Part shown: piece after piece, positions 1 through 8,100 of the stretch | Position numbering within the stretch: the first letter of the stretch is position 1 | How the letters are laid out: every line of letters begins with the position of its first letter | Translations under genes and position numbers: made by a program | Notes under the pieces: model-generated | The model's input: the letters and a program-made list of their open reading frames with translations, nothing else | Database searches by the model: none | What the model was told of the DNA's origin: nothing | Source: Deltaproteobacteria bacterium | GTDB lineage: Bacteria > Lernaellota > Lernaellaia > JACKCT01 | Assembly: GCA_020633895.1 (NCBI GenBank) | Contig: JACKCT010000004.1 | Location: 196,973-260,972, forward strand | Reading direction: 5' to 3' | Length of the DNA: 64,000 nt

Positions 1-990
1 GGCCTGGAACGTCAGGCGATAATCGTGATTCGTCGCGTCGACGAGATTATTGACGAGATTGACGGTGCGTTCGTTGTAAGTTTGCGGTTGGACGAGACGG
101 TTCGACCCGGGTGCGAACAGGGGCAGGCCTTCCTCGCTGGCCACGATCTTCTCCGAATTCATGCCCGATTGGATTTCTCCCGGCGGCAGCAGTTCGCCGA
201 ATTCCTCCGGCCGATTCTCGTCGAAATCGCCGCGCGGAAGTTCGGGTTGGGACTCCATGCGCATCACGTCGCGCACCAATTGGGCGAGCTTGAATTTCAG
301 GACGAAGTTGAGGACGTGAAATTTCAATTTCGACTTGGTCAGCAGGTCGAAATCGACAATGTCCTTGCCGATCTGAGGCATGACGCCGCCGTAATAAACC
401 AGCGCCAGGTCGGCGTTGTACTTCGCCATTTCCCGCGCGGCCTTGACCACTTCCGGTCCGCCGAAGGCGATGTGAGCGGCGTTGATCAGTTCGAATTTTT
501 CGCCGGGGTAGGCTTTCTCCAAACGATCGCGCAGATGCCAGACCAGCAGCGTGTTGTCATTCGGGTCCGCGCTGAATGTCCCCCAGACCGGGCTGCTGCC
601 CAGCACCACAATGCGATGCACCCCCGGCGCCGGTTTCGGCGTGAAACTCAAAAACGGCACGAGGCCCTCGCGGATGCGCGCGGCTTCCTCGGCGGACTGG
701 TGTTCCTTGCCTCGGATGCTGATCGGCGGAACCGTGTCCGGTTCGAAGCGGCTGGTGTAGACCGAGCGGTAGATCGGCTCGCCGTTCTCGTCTTTTTGCA
801 GTTCGTAGAGATGGTCGAAGGAGACTTCCAGCTCGGCGCTGAGTTCCTCTTCCTCGGGGGGCGACGGCTCCAAGGCCCGCAGGGCGATCTCCGCCGCCGC
901 CAGGATCGCCAGAACGATCAGGGCATGGATACCGATGCGGGGGAAGCGCCGGGCCACGCGGCCTCCTTGCCGGGGGTCAAAACTGTTCAT
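1..990 (-). CDS. SGNH/GDSL-like hydrolase domain protein, membrane-anchored (3' end outside window)
   Basis: Open on the minus strand from ATG at 990 to the window edge without a stop (330 codons), so the C-terminus is missing. Residues 19-34 form one hydrophobic segment after a basic N-terminus, which suggests a membrane anchor with the rest outside the cytoplasm. Near residue 125 there is VVLGSSPVWG, which resembles block I of SGNH hydrolases, although the usual GDS reads GSS. It is followed by an INAAHIAFGG stretch like the INAG block and by a hydrophobic LALVYYGG strand. It starts 15 bases after the stop of the YchF-like gene, so the two are probably cotranscribed. The substrate cannot be told; a carbohydrate esterase role is possible. 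The fold assignment is moderate. Confidence 0.6.
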   Translation of the reverse strand, partial: MNSFDPRQGGRVARRFPRIGIHALIVLAILAAAEIALRALEPSPPEEEELSAELEVSFDHLYELQKDENGEPIYRSVYTSRFEPDTVPPISIRGKEHQSAEEAARIREGLVPFLSFTPKPAPGVHRIVVLGSSPVWGTFSADPNDNTLLVWHLRDRLEKAYPGEKFELINAAHIAFGGPEVVKAAREMAKYNADLALVYYGGVMPQIGKDIVDFDLLTKSKLKFHVLNFVLKFKLAQLVRDVMRMESQPELPRGDFDENRPEEFGELLPPGEIQSGMNSEKIVASEEGLPLFAPGSNRLVQPQTYNERTVNLVNNLVDATNHDYRLTFQA

Positions 991-1005
991 GCCGGCGTGA
1001 GCGTA

Positions 1006-2019
1006 TCAGACGTTGAAGCGGAAGTTGATAATGTCGCCGTCGGCCACGACATATTCCTTGCCTTCCAGGCGCAACACCCCGTCATCCTTACATTGTTTGA
1101 GGGATTTGCGGGCCATGAAATCGTCGTACCCCGCCAACTCGGCGCGAATGAACCCACGTTCGATGTCCGAGTGAATCTGCCCGGCGGCCCGCTTGGCGGT
1201 GGTGCCTCGGGTGATGGGCCAGGCGCGGCATTCGTCCTCGCCGACGGTGAAGAACGAGATCAGGTCGAGTTGACGAAAAACTTCCTTGCTGACCCGGTCG
1301 GCGGCGGGGCCTTCCATGCCCATCTCCTGGGCAAACACGAACTGTTCCTCCCGAGGCAGAAACGAAATCTCCTTGGCCATGGGAAAATTCATCGACACCA
1401 CATGGCGGCCGTTGAGCTTGCCGAAAGCGGACGCATCGTAATCGTCCGCGCCTTCGTCCGTGTTGACGACGATCAGTTGGGGCGTGCGCGTGACCAGGTT
1501 GAACCCGGCCAGCAGCGCCTCCTCCGCCTCGGTCATCTCAACGGTCCAAAGGGGCGTCTCGTTCTCCAACTCTTCCTTGAGACGCACGATCAGCTTTTCC
1601 AGATTCGGGTCGATCTTCGCCTTGCGGTTCTTTTCCAGATAACGATCCAGGGACACCAGATCGGCGAAGATCATTTCCGAGTCGAGTTTTTCCAGATCCC
1701 GCACCGGGTTTGCGCCCTCGGTCATCATCGGCGTCTGCACGGCGGCCAGGACATGCAGGAAGACCTTGGCGCCGCGCACGTTTTGGATGTAACGCTCCAT
1801 CTCGTTTTTGCGTCCCGAGTCGGTGCCCGGCCACATGGCCTCGCGCAGACGAAACTCGGCGTAGACCGTCTTTTTCGGGTTGAAGATAGCCGTCAAGGCG
1901 TCAAGGCGCGCGTCGCGAACGGGGACCGTGGCGATTCCGGCGGCGATTTCGCGGCCGGCCAAGGCTTCCAAAAGGGTGGTTTTGCCGACGTGGGCCAGGC
2001 CGATGATCGTTGCGTCCAT
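1006..2019 (-). CDS. YchF/Obg-related GTPase (divergent, DUF933/TGS type)
   Basis: A 337-residue P-loop GTPase. The G1 motif at residues 7-16 is GLAHVGKTTL, against GLPNVGKSTLFNAL in typical YchF. The G4 region reads VVNTDEG, which fits the NxxE form that gives YchF its ATP preference. The C-terminal 80 residues resemble the TGS/DUF933 domain, with a HSDIERGFIRAE stretch and a YVVADGDIINFRFNV end. It is about 25 residues shorter than canonical YchF and diverges in G1, so it may be a paralogue and not the housekeeping copy. A promoter lies 58 bases upstream. Family is clear; cellular role is unknown. Confidence 0.82.
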   Translation of the reverse strand: MDATIIGLAHVGKTTLLEALAGREIAAGIATVPVRDARLDALTAIFNPKKTVYAEFRLREAMWPGTDSGRKNEMERYIQNVRGAKVFLHVLAAVQTPMMTEGANPVRDLEKLDSEMIFADLVSLDRYLEKNRKAKIDPNLEKLIVRLKEELENETPLWTVEMTEAEEALLAGFNLVTRTPQLIVVNTDEGADDYDASAFGKLNGRHVVSMNFPMAKEISFLPREEQFVFAQEMGMEGPAADRVSKEVFRQLDLISFFTVGEDECRAWPITRGTTAKRAAGQIHSDIERGFIRAELAGYDDFMARKSLKQCKDDGVLRLEGKEYVVADGDIINFRFNV

Positions 2020-2076
2020 GGGGTCGATGCTCCGTTGGCAAAGGCGAGGGACGTCCCCCGCGCATTCGGGTGGAGC

Positions 2077-2105
2077 CTTATACGCGATTTGTCCGCCAAA
2101 CCCAA
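2077..2105 (-). promoter_or_regulatory. Sigma70-like promoter for the YchF-like gene
   Basis: Read on the minus strand, TTGGGT (2105-2100), a 17-base spacer, then TATAAG (2082-2077). It lies 58 bases before the ATG at 2019 in the divergent gap. It is a sequence match only. Confidence 0.4.
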
Positions 2106-2199
2106 CGGCTCGGCTTGGCCCGGCTTGGTTCAGCGCCGGAGCGGGTTTTCGTCAGGCCCGGCTCGTTGACACGGGACGCGCATATGTCAGGATGGCCCG

Positions 2200-3156
2200 A
2201 TGGCCGATGAAATCTTCAACCGACGGGGAAGAGCGATCAGGCGGGCGATTGCCGGCGCTTTGTCCGTGGCTTTCCTGACTCTCGCCGTCGGCTGTGCCCC
2301 CCGGGTGGATTTCACGCCCAAGCCGTCGCGCGGCGACGTCTATGAGCAAGCCCGCACCATGAGCCTCAATCTGTTCGGCATGGCCTTTTTCGTCACCGAA
2401 AATGTCCGCTACGAAGAGCGCCTGATCGGGGTCGATGAACAGTACCTGGACCTGGAATTCGTGCCGATGGAATATCAGATCACCTCCACCGGCCCGGACG
2501 GGACACGGGAGATCTACGGTACGGCGCTGCTGGAACAGGGCGGCGAAAACCTGGACGTCGCATTTCTGCGTTCCTACGTGGGCAAGACGGTGCGCGTCCG
2601 GGCGCTGCGATCCGGCGAGGTGGAGAAACTGACGCTGGAGGGCAAGCTGTCCGATTACCATCTGGAAGGCGTGACGCCGGAACTGCTCCAGCAGACGGCC
2701 CAGGAGATCCTGGAGCGGACCTTCATCGGCCCCCACATCATGATGACGCACAGCATTTTGCCGGCCAAAGCGATTGCGCCCGGCAAGACCTACCGCCCCG
2801 TCGGACAGATCCTCAAAACCGAGGAGGAGGCGCCGGAAGCCATGATGCAGGTGCAGTCGGTGGACGAGGACGGTCAGGCGGTCATCGTCATGGACCCGGA
2901 GTCCATCTCCGAGGTTTTCGACGCCGCCGCCCGAGCCATGCGCTGGCCCGAGGCCCTGGAGGGCAAGGTCGATCTGGCCGGAGACGGGGAGGGGCGGTTT
3001 ATCTACGACACCCGATCCCACCAGATTACCTCCGCGAAGGTGCGTCTGTCGGCCAAACCGATCGTCACGCGGGATTCGGAAACGGCCGCCGAGCTGTTTC
3101 GTTTCAACGTTTCGATCGCCGTGAACAAAGTAGGCGAAACCACGCCAAATCCCTAA
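2200..3156 (+). CDS. Putative lipoprotein of unknown function
   Basis: A 318-residue protein with a basic N-terminus, a hydrophobic stretch and a lipobox ending LAVGC (Cys32), so export and lipidation are likely. The mature part has no cysteine-rich or catalytic motif. It alternates beta-rich segments (GMAFFVTENVRYEERL, EKLTLEGKLSDYHLEG) that recall DUF6263-type lipoproteins measuring or binding surface components, but I do not recognise a firm family. AGGA seven bases before the ATG at 2200 supports the start. It is divergent from the YchF-like gene and is followed by the rpsB promoter, so it is probably transcribed alone. Confidence 0.7.
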   Translation: MADEIFNRRGRAIRRAIAGALSVAFLTLAVGCAPRVDFTPKPSRGDVYEQARTMSLNLFGMAFFVTENVRYEERLIGVDEQYLDLEFVPMEYQITSTGPDGTREIYGTALLEQGGENLDVAFLRSYVGKTVRVRALRSGEVEKLTLEGKLSDYHLEGVTPELLQQTAQEILERTFIGPHIMMTHSILPAKAIAPGKTYRPVGQILKTEEEAPEAMMQVQSVDEDGQAVIVMDPESISEVFDAAARAMRWPEALEGKVDLAGDGEGRFIYDTRSHQITSAKVRLSAKPIVTRDSETAAELFRFNVSIAVNKVGETTPNP

Positions 3157-3211
3157 CGTTTCGCCGCCGGGCCCAGCGAGCGAGACACCGGGGAATCATC
3201 CCCCGGACGCC

Positions 3212-3240
3212 TTGCGTTTGGCGGGGGACCGTGCTAAAGA
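3212..3240 (+). promoter_or_regulatory. Promoter for rpsB operon, extended -10
   Basis: TTGCGT (3212-3217), a 17-base spacer, then TAAAGA (3235-3240) preceded by TGC, an extended -10. The implied leader before rpsB is about 145 bases, long enough for feedback control by S2, which is known in other bacteria but not shown here. Confidence 0.45.
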
Positions 3241-3391
3241 TGCGCGGCTTTTTCACGGGATGCGGCAGGATGTCCTTGCCGACAGCCCAAAATCATCACA
3301 CTTCGGGACCGAAGGGGCGGTGTCGCCATCGTTTTCGATGCGATTCCCCGGCGGGTGGAACGAAGTGGAAGAATAACCACGGGAGTACGAG

Positions 3392-4294
3392 ATGAGCACG
3401 ATGAAGATGATGTTGGAGGCCGGCGTGCATTTCGGCCACCAGACCGGCCGCTGGAATCCCAAAATGAAGCCCTACATCTTCGGGGCCCGCAACGGGATTC
3501 ACATCGTCAACCTGGAACACACCGTTCGCCTCTACAACAAGGCCCGCAAGTTCATCGTCGACACGGTCGCCAACGGCGGAACGATCCTGTTTGTCGGCAC
3601 CAAGAGCGCGGCCAGCCAGGCGGTGGCCGAAGAGGCCCGTCGCTGCGGGATGTATTTCGTCAACCAGCGGTGGCCCGGCGGCCTGCTGACCAACTTCGAG
3701 ACGGTCAAGCTGTCCGTGTCCATGCTCAAGCACTATGACGAGATGGCGGAAAAGGGCGAGTGGGGCCTGGCGACCAAGAAAGAGATCCTGATGCTCCAAC
3801 GCAAGCGCACCAAGCTGGAGCGCAGCTTCGGCGGTATCAAGGAAATGCGCACCCTGCCGGACGTGATGTTCATCATTGATCCGAACAAGGAGCACATCGC
3901 CATCGCCGAGGGCAACAAGCTGGGCATCCCGATCGTCGCGGTCGTGGACACCAACTGCGACCCCAAGGGCGTGGATTTTGTGATTCCGGGCAATGACGAC
4001 GCGATGCGTTCGATCCGTCTGTTCTCCCACGGCATCGCCGACGCGGTTCTGGAAGGCAAGCAGGTCTTCGAGCGCCATGTGCGCGATCAGGACAAAGTGC
4101 GCAGCACGTCCTCCGGCCCGGCCCCGGCGATTCCCTCGGGCGTGAAGGTCGAGGAATTGGTCAAGGAAGAGCCGGTCGAGGGCGTGGAAGTTGAGGTGCG
4201 TCATCGCTCGGCCGCCGAGCAGGCCGCGGAAGATGCCGCCGCCGAGGACGCGGGCAACGACGCCGACGATACCGACGAAGATTCGGACGAGTAA
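3392..4294 (+). CDS. rpsB: 30S ribosomal protein S2
   Basis: Recognised from the N-terminal [19 protein letters not shown] region and the internal [12 protein letters not shown] and [12 protein letters not shown] motifs of S2. GGGAG seven bases upstream of ATG 3392 supports the start. At 300 residues it is longer than the usual 230-260. The extra is a strongly acidic tail from about residue 245, rich in Glu, Asp and Ala and ending in DDTDEDSDE. It is the first gene of a run reaching pssA. S2 sits at the 30S head-body junction and helps recruit S1. The function of the tail is unknown. Confidence 0.97.
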   Translation: MSTMKMMLEAGVHFGHQTGRWNPKMKPYIFGARNGIHIVNLEHTVRLYNKARKFIVDTVANGGTILFVGTKSAASQAVAEEARRCGMYFVNQRWPGGLLTNFETVKLSVSMLKHYDEMAEKGEWGLATKKEILMLQRKRTKLERSFGGIKEMRTLPDVMFIIDPNKEHIAIAEGNKLGIPIVAVVDTNCDPKGVDFVIPGNDDAMRSIRLFSHGIADAVLEGKQVFERHVRDQDKVRSTSSGPAPAIPSGVKVEELVKEEPVEGVEVEVRHRSAAEQAAEDAAAEDAGNDADDTDEDSDE

Positions 4295-4378
4295 ACACCT
4301 CACCAGTTGGATTTTTCGTGAGCGACCCGGCCGCCGAGAAATATGTCGGCGCCGGCGTCGAGATTGAAGGAGATCGCC

Positions 4379-4978
4379 ATGAGCGTTACGGCCGAAAAGG
4401 TCAAGGAACTGCGCGAACGCACCGGCGTTGGCATGATGGACTGCAAGAAGGCCCTGACCGAAACCAACGGGGACTTCGACGCCGCGGTCGATTACCTGCG
4501 TAAGCGGGGTCTGGCCAAAGCCGCCAAGCGCGCCGAGCGCGAGGCCGCCGAGGGCATCGTCGCCAGCTACATCCACACCGGCGCCAAGATCGGCGTGATG
4601 GTGGAGATCAACTGCGAGACCGACTTTGTCGCCAAGAGCGACGATTTCATGGCCTTCGGGCGCAACCTCGCCATGCATATCGCCGCCGTGAACCCCCGCT
4701 GGGTCAAGAGCGAGGACGTGCCCGAGGACGTGCTGGCCAAGGAAAAAGAGATCTACATGGAAGAGGCGCGCCAGTCGGGCAAACCCGAACAGGTTCTGGA
4801 AAAGATTGCCGAGGGCAAGCTGCGCAAGTTCTATGAAGACAACTGCCTGATCGATCAGGCGTTCGTGAAGGACACGGACGTGAAGATCGCCGACATGATG
4901 GCCGACCTCGTCACCAAGATCGGCGAGAAGATCGAGATCCGCCGCTTCGTGCGTTATCAGGTCGGCGAGGAAGTTTAA
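4379..4978 (+). CDS. tsf: Elongation factor Ts, short form
   Basis: A nucleotide exchange factor for EF-Tu. The N-terminal UBA-like domain (residues 1-50, with RTGVGMMDCKKAL) is followed by the TDFVAKSDDF motif at residues 81-90 that contacts EF-Tu. The start at 4379 is chosen because GAAGGAG lies six bases upstream; an in-frame ATG at 4343 has no ribosome binding site. At 199 residues it resembles the compact Thermus-type factor and lacks the second core subdomain found in E. coli (283 residues). It is placed directly after rpsB, as in most bacteria. Confidence 0.97.
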   Translation: MSVTAEKVKELRERTGVGMMDCKKALTETNGDFDAAVDYLRKRGLAKAAKRAEREAAEGIVASYIHTGAKIGVMVEINCETDFVAKSDDFMAFGRNLAMHIAAVNPRWVKSEDVPEDVLAKEKEIYMEEARQSGKPEQVLEKIAEGKLRKFYEDNCLIDQAFVKDTDVKIADMMADLVTKIGEKIEIRRFVRYQVGEEV

Positions 4979-4982
4979 GCTG

Positions 4983-5708
4983 ATGGCGGACGGATCGGTA
5001 CCGCGAAGGGTTCTGCTGAAGCTGTCGGGCGAGGCCCTGATGGGGCAGTCGGCCTTCGGCATCGATCCCGACGTCCTGCGCCGCGTGGCCGGCGAAATCA
5101 AAACCGCCGTCGACAAGGGCATCCAAGTGGCGATCGTCGTGGGAGGAGGCAACTTCTTCCGCGGCGTCGCCGTCAGCTCCCAGGGCATGGACCGGGCCGC
5201 CGCCGACACGATGGGCATGCTGGCCACGGTCATGAACGGCCTGGCCATGTCCGACGTGCTGACCAATATGGGCGTCGTCAATCGCGTCATGACCGCGATC
5301 TCCATGGATCAGGTCGCCGAGCCCTACATTCGCAAGCGCGCCATGCATCATCTGTCCCGGGGGCAGGTCACGATCTTCGTGGCCGGCACCGGCTCGCCCT
5401 ATTTCACCACCGACACCGCCGCCGCCCTGCGGGCCGCCGAAATCGGCGCCGACGTCTTCTTCAAGGCGACCAAGGTGGACGGCGTGTACGATTCCGACCC
5501 GAAAACCAATCCGGACGCCAAGTTTTTCGAGCGTCTGACCTTCGACGAATGCATCTCCCGCCAGTTGGGGGTGATGGACACGACGGCCATGGCCCTGTGC
5601 CGGGAAAACAAGACGCCGATCGTCGTGTTCAACATGGCCAAGGACGACAACATCGCGCGGGCGCTGGTCGGCGAGCGCCTGGGGACCATCATCGAGGGGA
5701 CCGTATGA
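4983..5708 (+). CDS. pyrH: UMP kinase
   Basis: Phosphorylates UMP to UDP with ATP in pyrimidine nucleotide synthesis and belongs to the amino acid kinase fold, not the eukaryotic UMP/CMP kinase fold. The N-terminal RVLLKLSGEALMG and the glycine-rich VVGGGNFFRG motif are present, with the ATKVDGVYDSDPK stretch near residue 165. At 241 residues it has the usual length. It begins four bases after tsf and ends in an ATGA overlap with frr, which indicates translational coupling. Confidence 0.97.
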   Translation: MADGSVPRRVLLKLSGEALMGQSAFGIDPDVLRRVAGEIKTAVDKGIQVAIVVGGGNFFRGVAVSSQGMDRAAADTMGMLATVMNGLAMSDVLTNMGVVNRVMTAISMDQVAEPYIRKRAMHHLSRGQVTIFVAGTGSPYFTTDTAAALRAAEIGADVFFKATKVDGVYDSDPKTNPDAKFFERLTFDECISRQLGVMDTTAMALCRENKTPIVVFNMAKDDNIARALVGERLGTIIEGTV

Positions 5709-6262
5709 TCAACGATGTCTACGAGGAGATGCGCGAGAGCACGGACAAATCGCTCGAGGCGTTCAAGCGGGAATTGGCCAAAACCCGGACCGGCCGCGCC
5801 AATCCGACGATCCTCGACGGCATCCGCGTGGACTATTACGGCACGCCCACGCCCATCAATCAGATGGCGACCGTCTCCGTTCCCGAAAACCGCCTGATCG
5901 TCATCGCCCCCTGGGACCAGACGCAGGTCGACGCCATCGACAAAGCCATCCAAAAGGCCAACCTGGACGTCAACCCGGTCAACGACGGCAAAGTGATCCG
6001 CCTGGCGTTCCCCACCTTGACGGAAGACCGCCGCAAGGACATCGTCAAGCAGATCAAGAAAATGGCGGAAGAGGCGCGGGTCTCGATTCGGATGCATCGC
6101 CGGGATGCCAACGACATGGTCAAGGCATTGGAAAAAGACGGCGACGTCACCGAGGATCAGGCCCACAAGGCCGGGGATCAGATTCAGAAGATCCACGACG
6201 AGTTCATCAAAAAGATCGACGAAATCGCCGAGGCCAAGGAAAAAGAGGTGATGGAGATCTAA
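5705..6262 (+). CDS. frr: Ribosome recycling factor
   Basis: A 185-residue protein that splits the post-termination ribosome with EF-G. It has the N-terminal helix ending KTGRANP-like (ELAKTRTGRANPTIL) and the RRDAND region near residue 138, both typical of RRF. The ATG at 5705 overlaps the pyrH stop by four bases, so this start is well supported; upstream in-frame codons would run through pyrH in another frame. Its position after pyrH is conserved in bacteria. Confidence 0.97.
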   Translation: MINDVYEEMRESTDKSLEAFKRELAKTRTGRANPTILDGIRVDYYGTPTPINQMATVSVPENRLIVIAPWDQTQVDAIDKAIQKANLDVNPVNDGKVIRLAFPTLTEDRRKDIVKQIKKMAEEARVSIRMHRRDANDMVKALEKDGDVTEDQAHKAGDQIQKIHDEFIKKIDEIAEAKEKEVMEI

Positions 6263-6325
6263 ATCGGCGTTCACGCCCGGCCGCGTCGGCGGCAAGGCAA
6301 AACATCAAGGAACGACGGCCGCGAC

Positions 6326-7102
6326 GTGACCTTTGACTCCATCCAGGACCTGCCTCCCGAACGACTGCCGCGACATATTGCCGTGATCATGGACGGGAAC
6401 GGTCGCTGGGCCAAACAACGCCGCAAAAATCGCCTTTTCGGACACTCCAACGGCATCGACGCCGTCCGCCGCACCGTCCGCGAGTCTCACAAAATCGGCA
6501 TTCGCTGCCTGACGCTCTACGCGTTCTCCACGGAAAACTGGAAACGACCCGCAACCGAAGTGGCCGGGCTCTGGCGCCTGCTCAAAAGCTATGTGCAAAA
6601 AGAGCTGCCCGAGCTGCGGGACAACGGGGTGCGTCTGAATGTGATCGGCGACGTGGAACGCATCCCCGGGCACGTGCGCGAGGCGATCGATTTCACGATT
6701 CGCGAGACGGCCCGCGGCGAAAAGATGTTGCTGACGATCTGCCTTTCGTACTCGGGGCGCGACGAGATCGTCCGGGCTTGCCGCCAAATTGCTCAAGAGG
6801 TCGCCGACGGACGCATGACGCCGGGGCAGGTCGACGAAGCGGCGATCACCGGGCGGCTTTACACCGCGCGCCACGAGATCCCGGACCCGGACTTGATGAT
6901 CCGCACCAGCGGAGAGTTTCGCATTTCGAATTTTTTGCTCTGGCAGTTGGCCTATTCGGAGATCCACGTCACGCCGACGCTGTGGCCCGATTTCGGTCCG
7001 GAAGACCTGCACAAGGCGATCCTGGACTATGCGGGGCGGGAACGGCGGTTCGGCATGACGGGAGATCAGATCCAATCCGGCCAAACGAAAAGCCGGGGTT
7101 GA
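6326..7102 (+). CDS. uppS: Isoprenyl (undecaprenyl) diphosphate synthase
   Basis: A cis-prenyltransferase that makes the C55 lipid carrier for cell wall and surface glycans. The IMDGNGRWAKQR motif carries the catalytic Asp23, and the C-terminal RTSGEFRISNFLLWQ motif binds the homoallylic substrate. The start is GTG at 6326; no other usable start precedes the MDGNGR motif. At 258 residues it is normal in length. It lies between frr and cdsA, the order found in most bacteria outside the enterics. Confidence 0.96.
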   Translation: MTFDSIQDLPPERLPRHIAVIMDGNGRWAKQRRKNRLFGHSNGIDAVRRTVRESHKIGIRCLTLYAFSTENWKRPATEVAGLWRLLKSYVQKELPELRDNGVRLNVIGDVERIPGHVREAIDFTIRETARGEKMLLTICLSYSGRDEIVRACRQIAQEVADGRMTPGQVDEAAITGRLYTARHEIPDPDLMIRTSGEFRISNFLLWQLAYSEIHVTPTLWPDFGPEDLHKAILDYAGRERRFGMTGDQIQSGQTKSRG

Positions 7103-7144
7103 TTGCCGATGGACACGCGGGATGACGAGCCGAGGGGAGAGGGC

Positions 7145-8080
7145 ATGAGCGAGGAAAATTCAGCGACGACCGCCTCGGAACCGGCCCCCGAGCCGTCCGG
7201 ACCGACATCCGCGCCCGCGTCCGCCCCGGCGGTAAAACGCACCTTCATGGAGCGCCTGAAGGGCCTGGACTGGACCAAAATCGCCGCCGCGCTCCTGGCG
7301 CTGCCGGCCTTTGCCTGGGTGGCCATCTGGGCCGATCCGATCTGGATCGCCGGAGTGGCCCTGGTCGTCTCGGCGTTCATGGCCAACTACGAGCTCGGCC
7401 GCTTGATCTATCCCGCCAAATGGCAATTCGAACGAGTGCTGATGGTCGTATGCAGCGTGACGCTCTTCCTGGCGGCGCAGAGCGGCGAGATGGAACTGAT
7501 CGTCCTGGCGTTGTGCGTGCTGGCCGTGCTGGTCTGGTCGGCGCTGCTGTTCAAGGAAAAGAACCTCATCGAGGTCTATAAAAACACCTCGACGCTTATC
7601 TTCGCCGGAATCTACACGGGCATGATGTCCGGTCTGGTAGTCGCCCTCAAGCGCCTGGAGCCGGGCCTTCAGGACACCAAGCTCCTGGTCGTGCTGTTCG
7701 CGCTGACATGGGCCAGCGACGCCGGGGCATTTTTCGTCGGCAGTTGGCTGGGCAAGCACAAACTCTGGCCCGCAGTGAGCGGAGGCAAGACCTGGGAAGG
7801 CCTGGCGGGCGGATTTGTCATCACCACGGCGACGGCCCTGGTCATTGCGTGGATCTCGGACGTCTGGACGTTGCGCGACGCCCTGATTCTCGGCCCGGCG
7901 TTCGGCGTGGTCACGCCGGTGGGCGATCTGGTCGAGTCCGCCATCAAGCGCGGGGCGGGGGTCAAGGATTCCGGCTTCTTCCTGCCCGGCCACGGCGGCG
8001 CGCTGGACCGGGTGGACTCCATCCTCTTCACGGCCCCGCTGCTCTTCTTTTACGCCACGATCATTGGCCCGTTGAGATAA
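7145..8080 (+). CDS. cdsA: Phosphatidate cytidylyltransferase
   Basis: Makes CDP-diacylglycerol from phosphatidate and CTP at the inner membrane. It is polytopic, with about eight hydrophobic segments, and carries the family signature near the C-terminus (ESAIKRGAGVKDSG, then LPGHGGALDRVDS). The ATG at 7145 is preferred because AGGGGAG lies just upstream; an earlier ATG at 7109 in the same frame would add 12 polar residues without a good site. The N-terminal 30 residues are rich in Ala, Pro, Ser and Thr. Its product feeds PssA at the end of the same run. Confidence 0.94.
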   Translation: MSEENSATTASEPAPEPSGPTSAPASAPAVKRTFMERLKGLDWTKIAAALLALPAFAWVAIWADPIWIAGVALVVSAFMANYELGRLIYPAKWQFERVLMVVCSVTLFLAAQSGEMELIVLALCVLAVLVWSALLFKEKNLIEVYKNTSTLIFAGIYTGMMSGLVVALKRLEPGLQDTKLLVVLFALTWASDAGAFFVGSWLGKHKLWPAVSGGKTWEGLAGGFVITTATALVIAWISDVWTLRDALILGPAFGVVTPVGDLVESAIKRGAGVKDSGFFLPGHGGALDRVDSILFTAPLLFFYATIIGPLR

Positions 8081-8100
8081 TCTAGGGTACGATCCGCGTC

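Noticed and set aside
25-2169. Very long plus-strand reading opposite the YchF-like and SGNH genes
   Set aside because: Antisense shadow caused by high GC at third codon positions; the minus frame has clear protein motifs.
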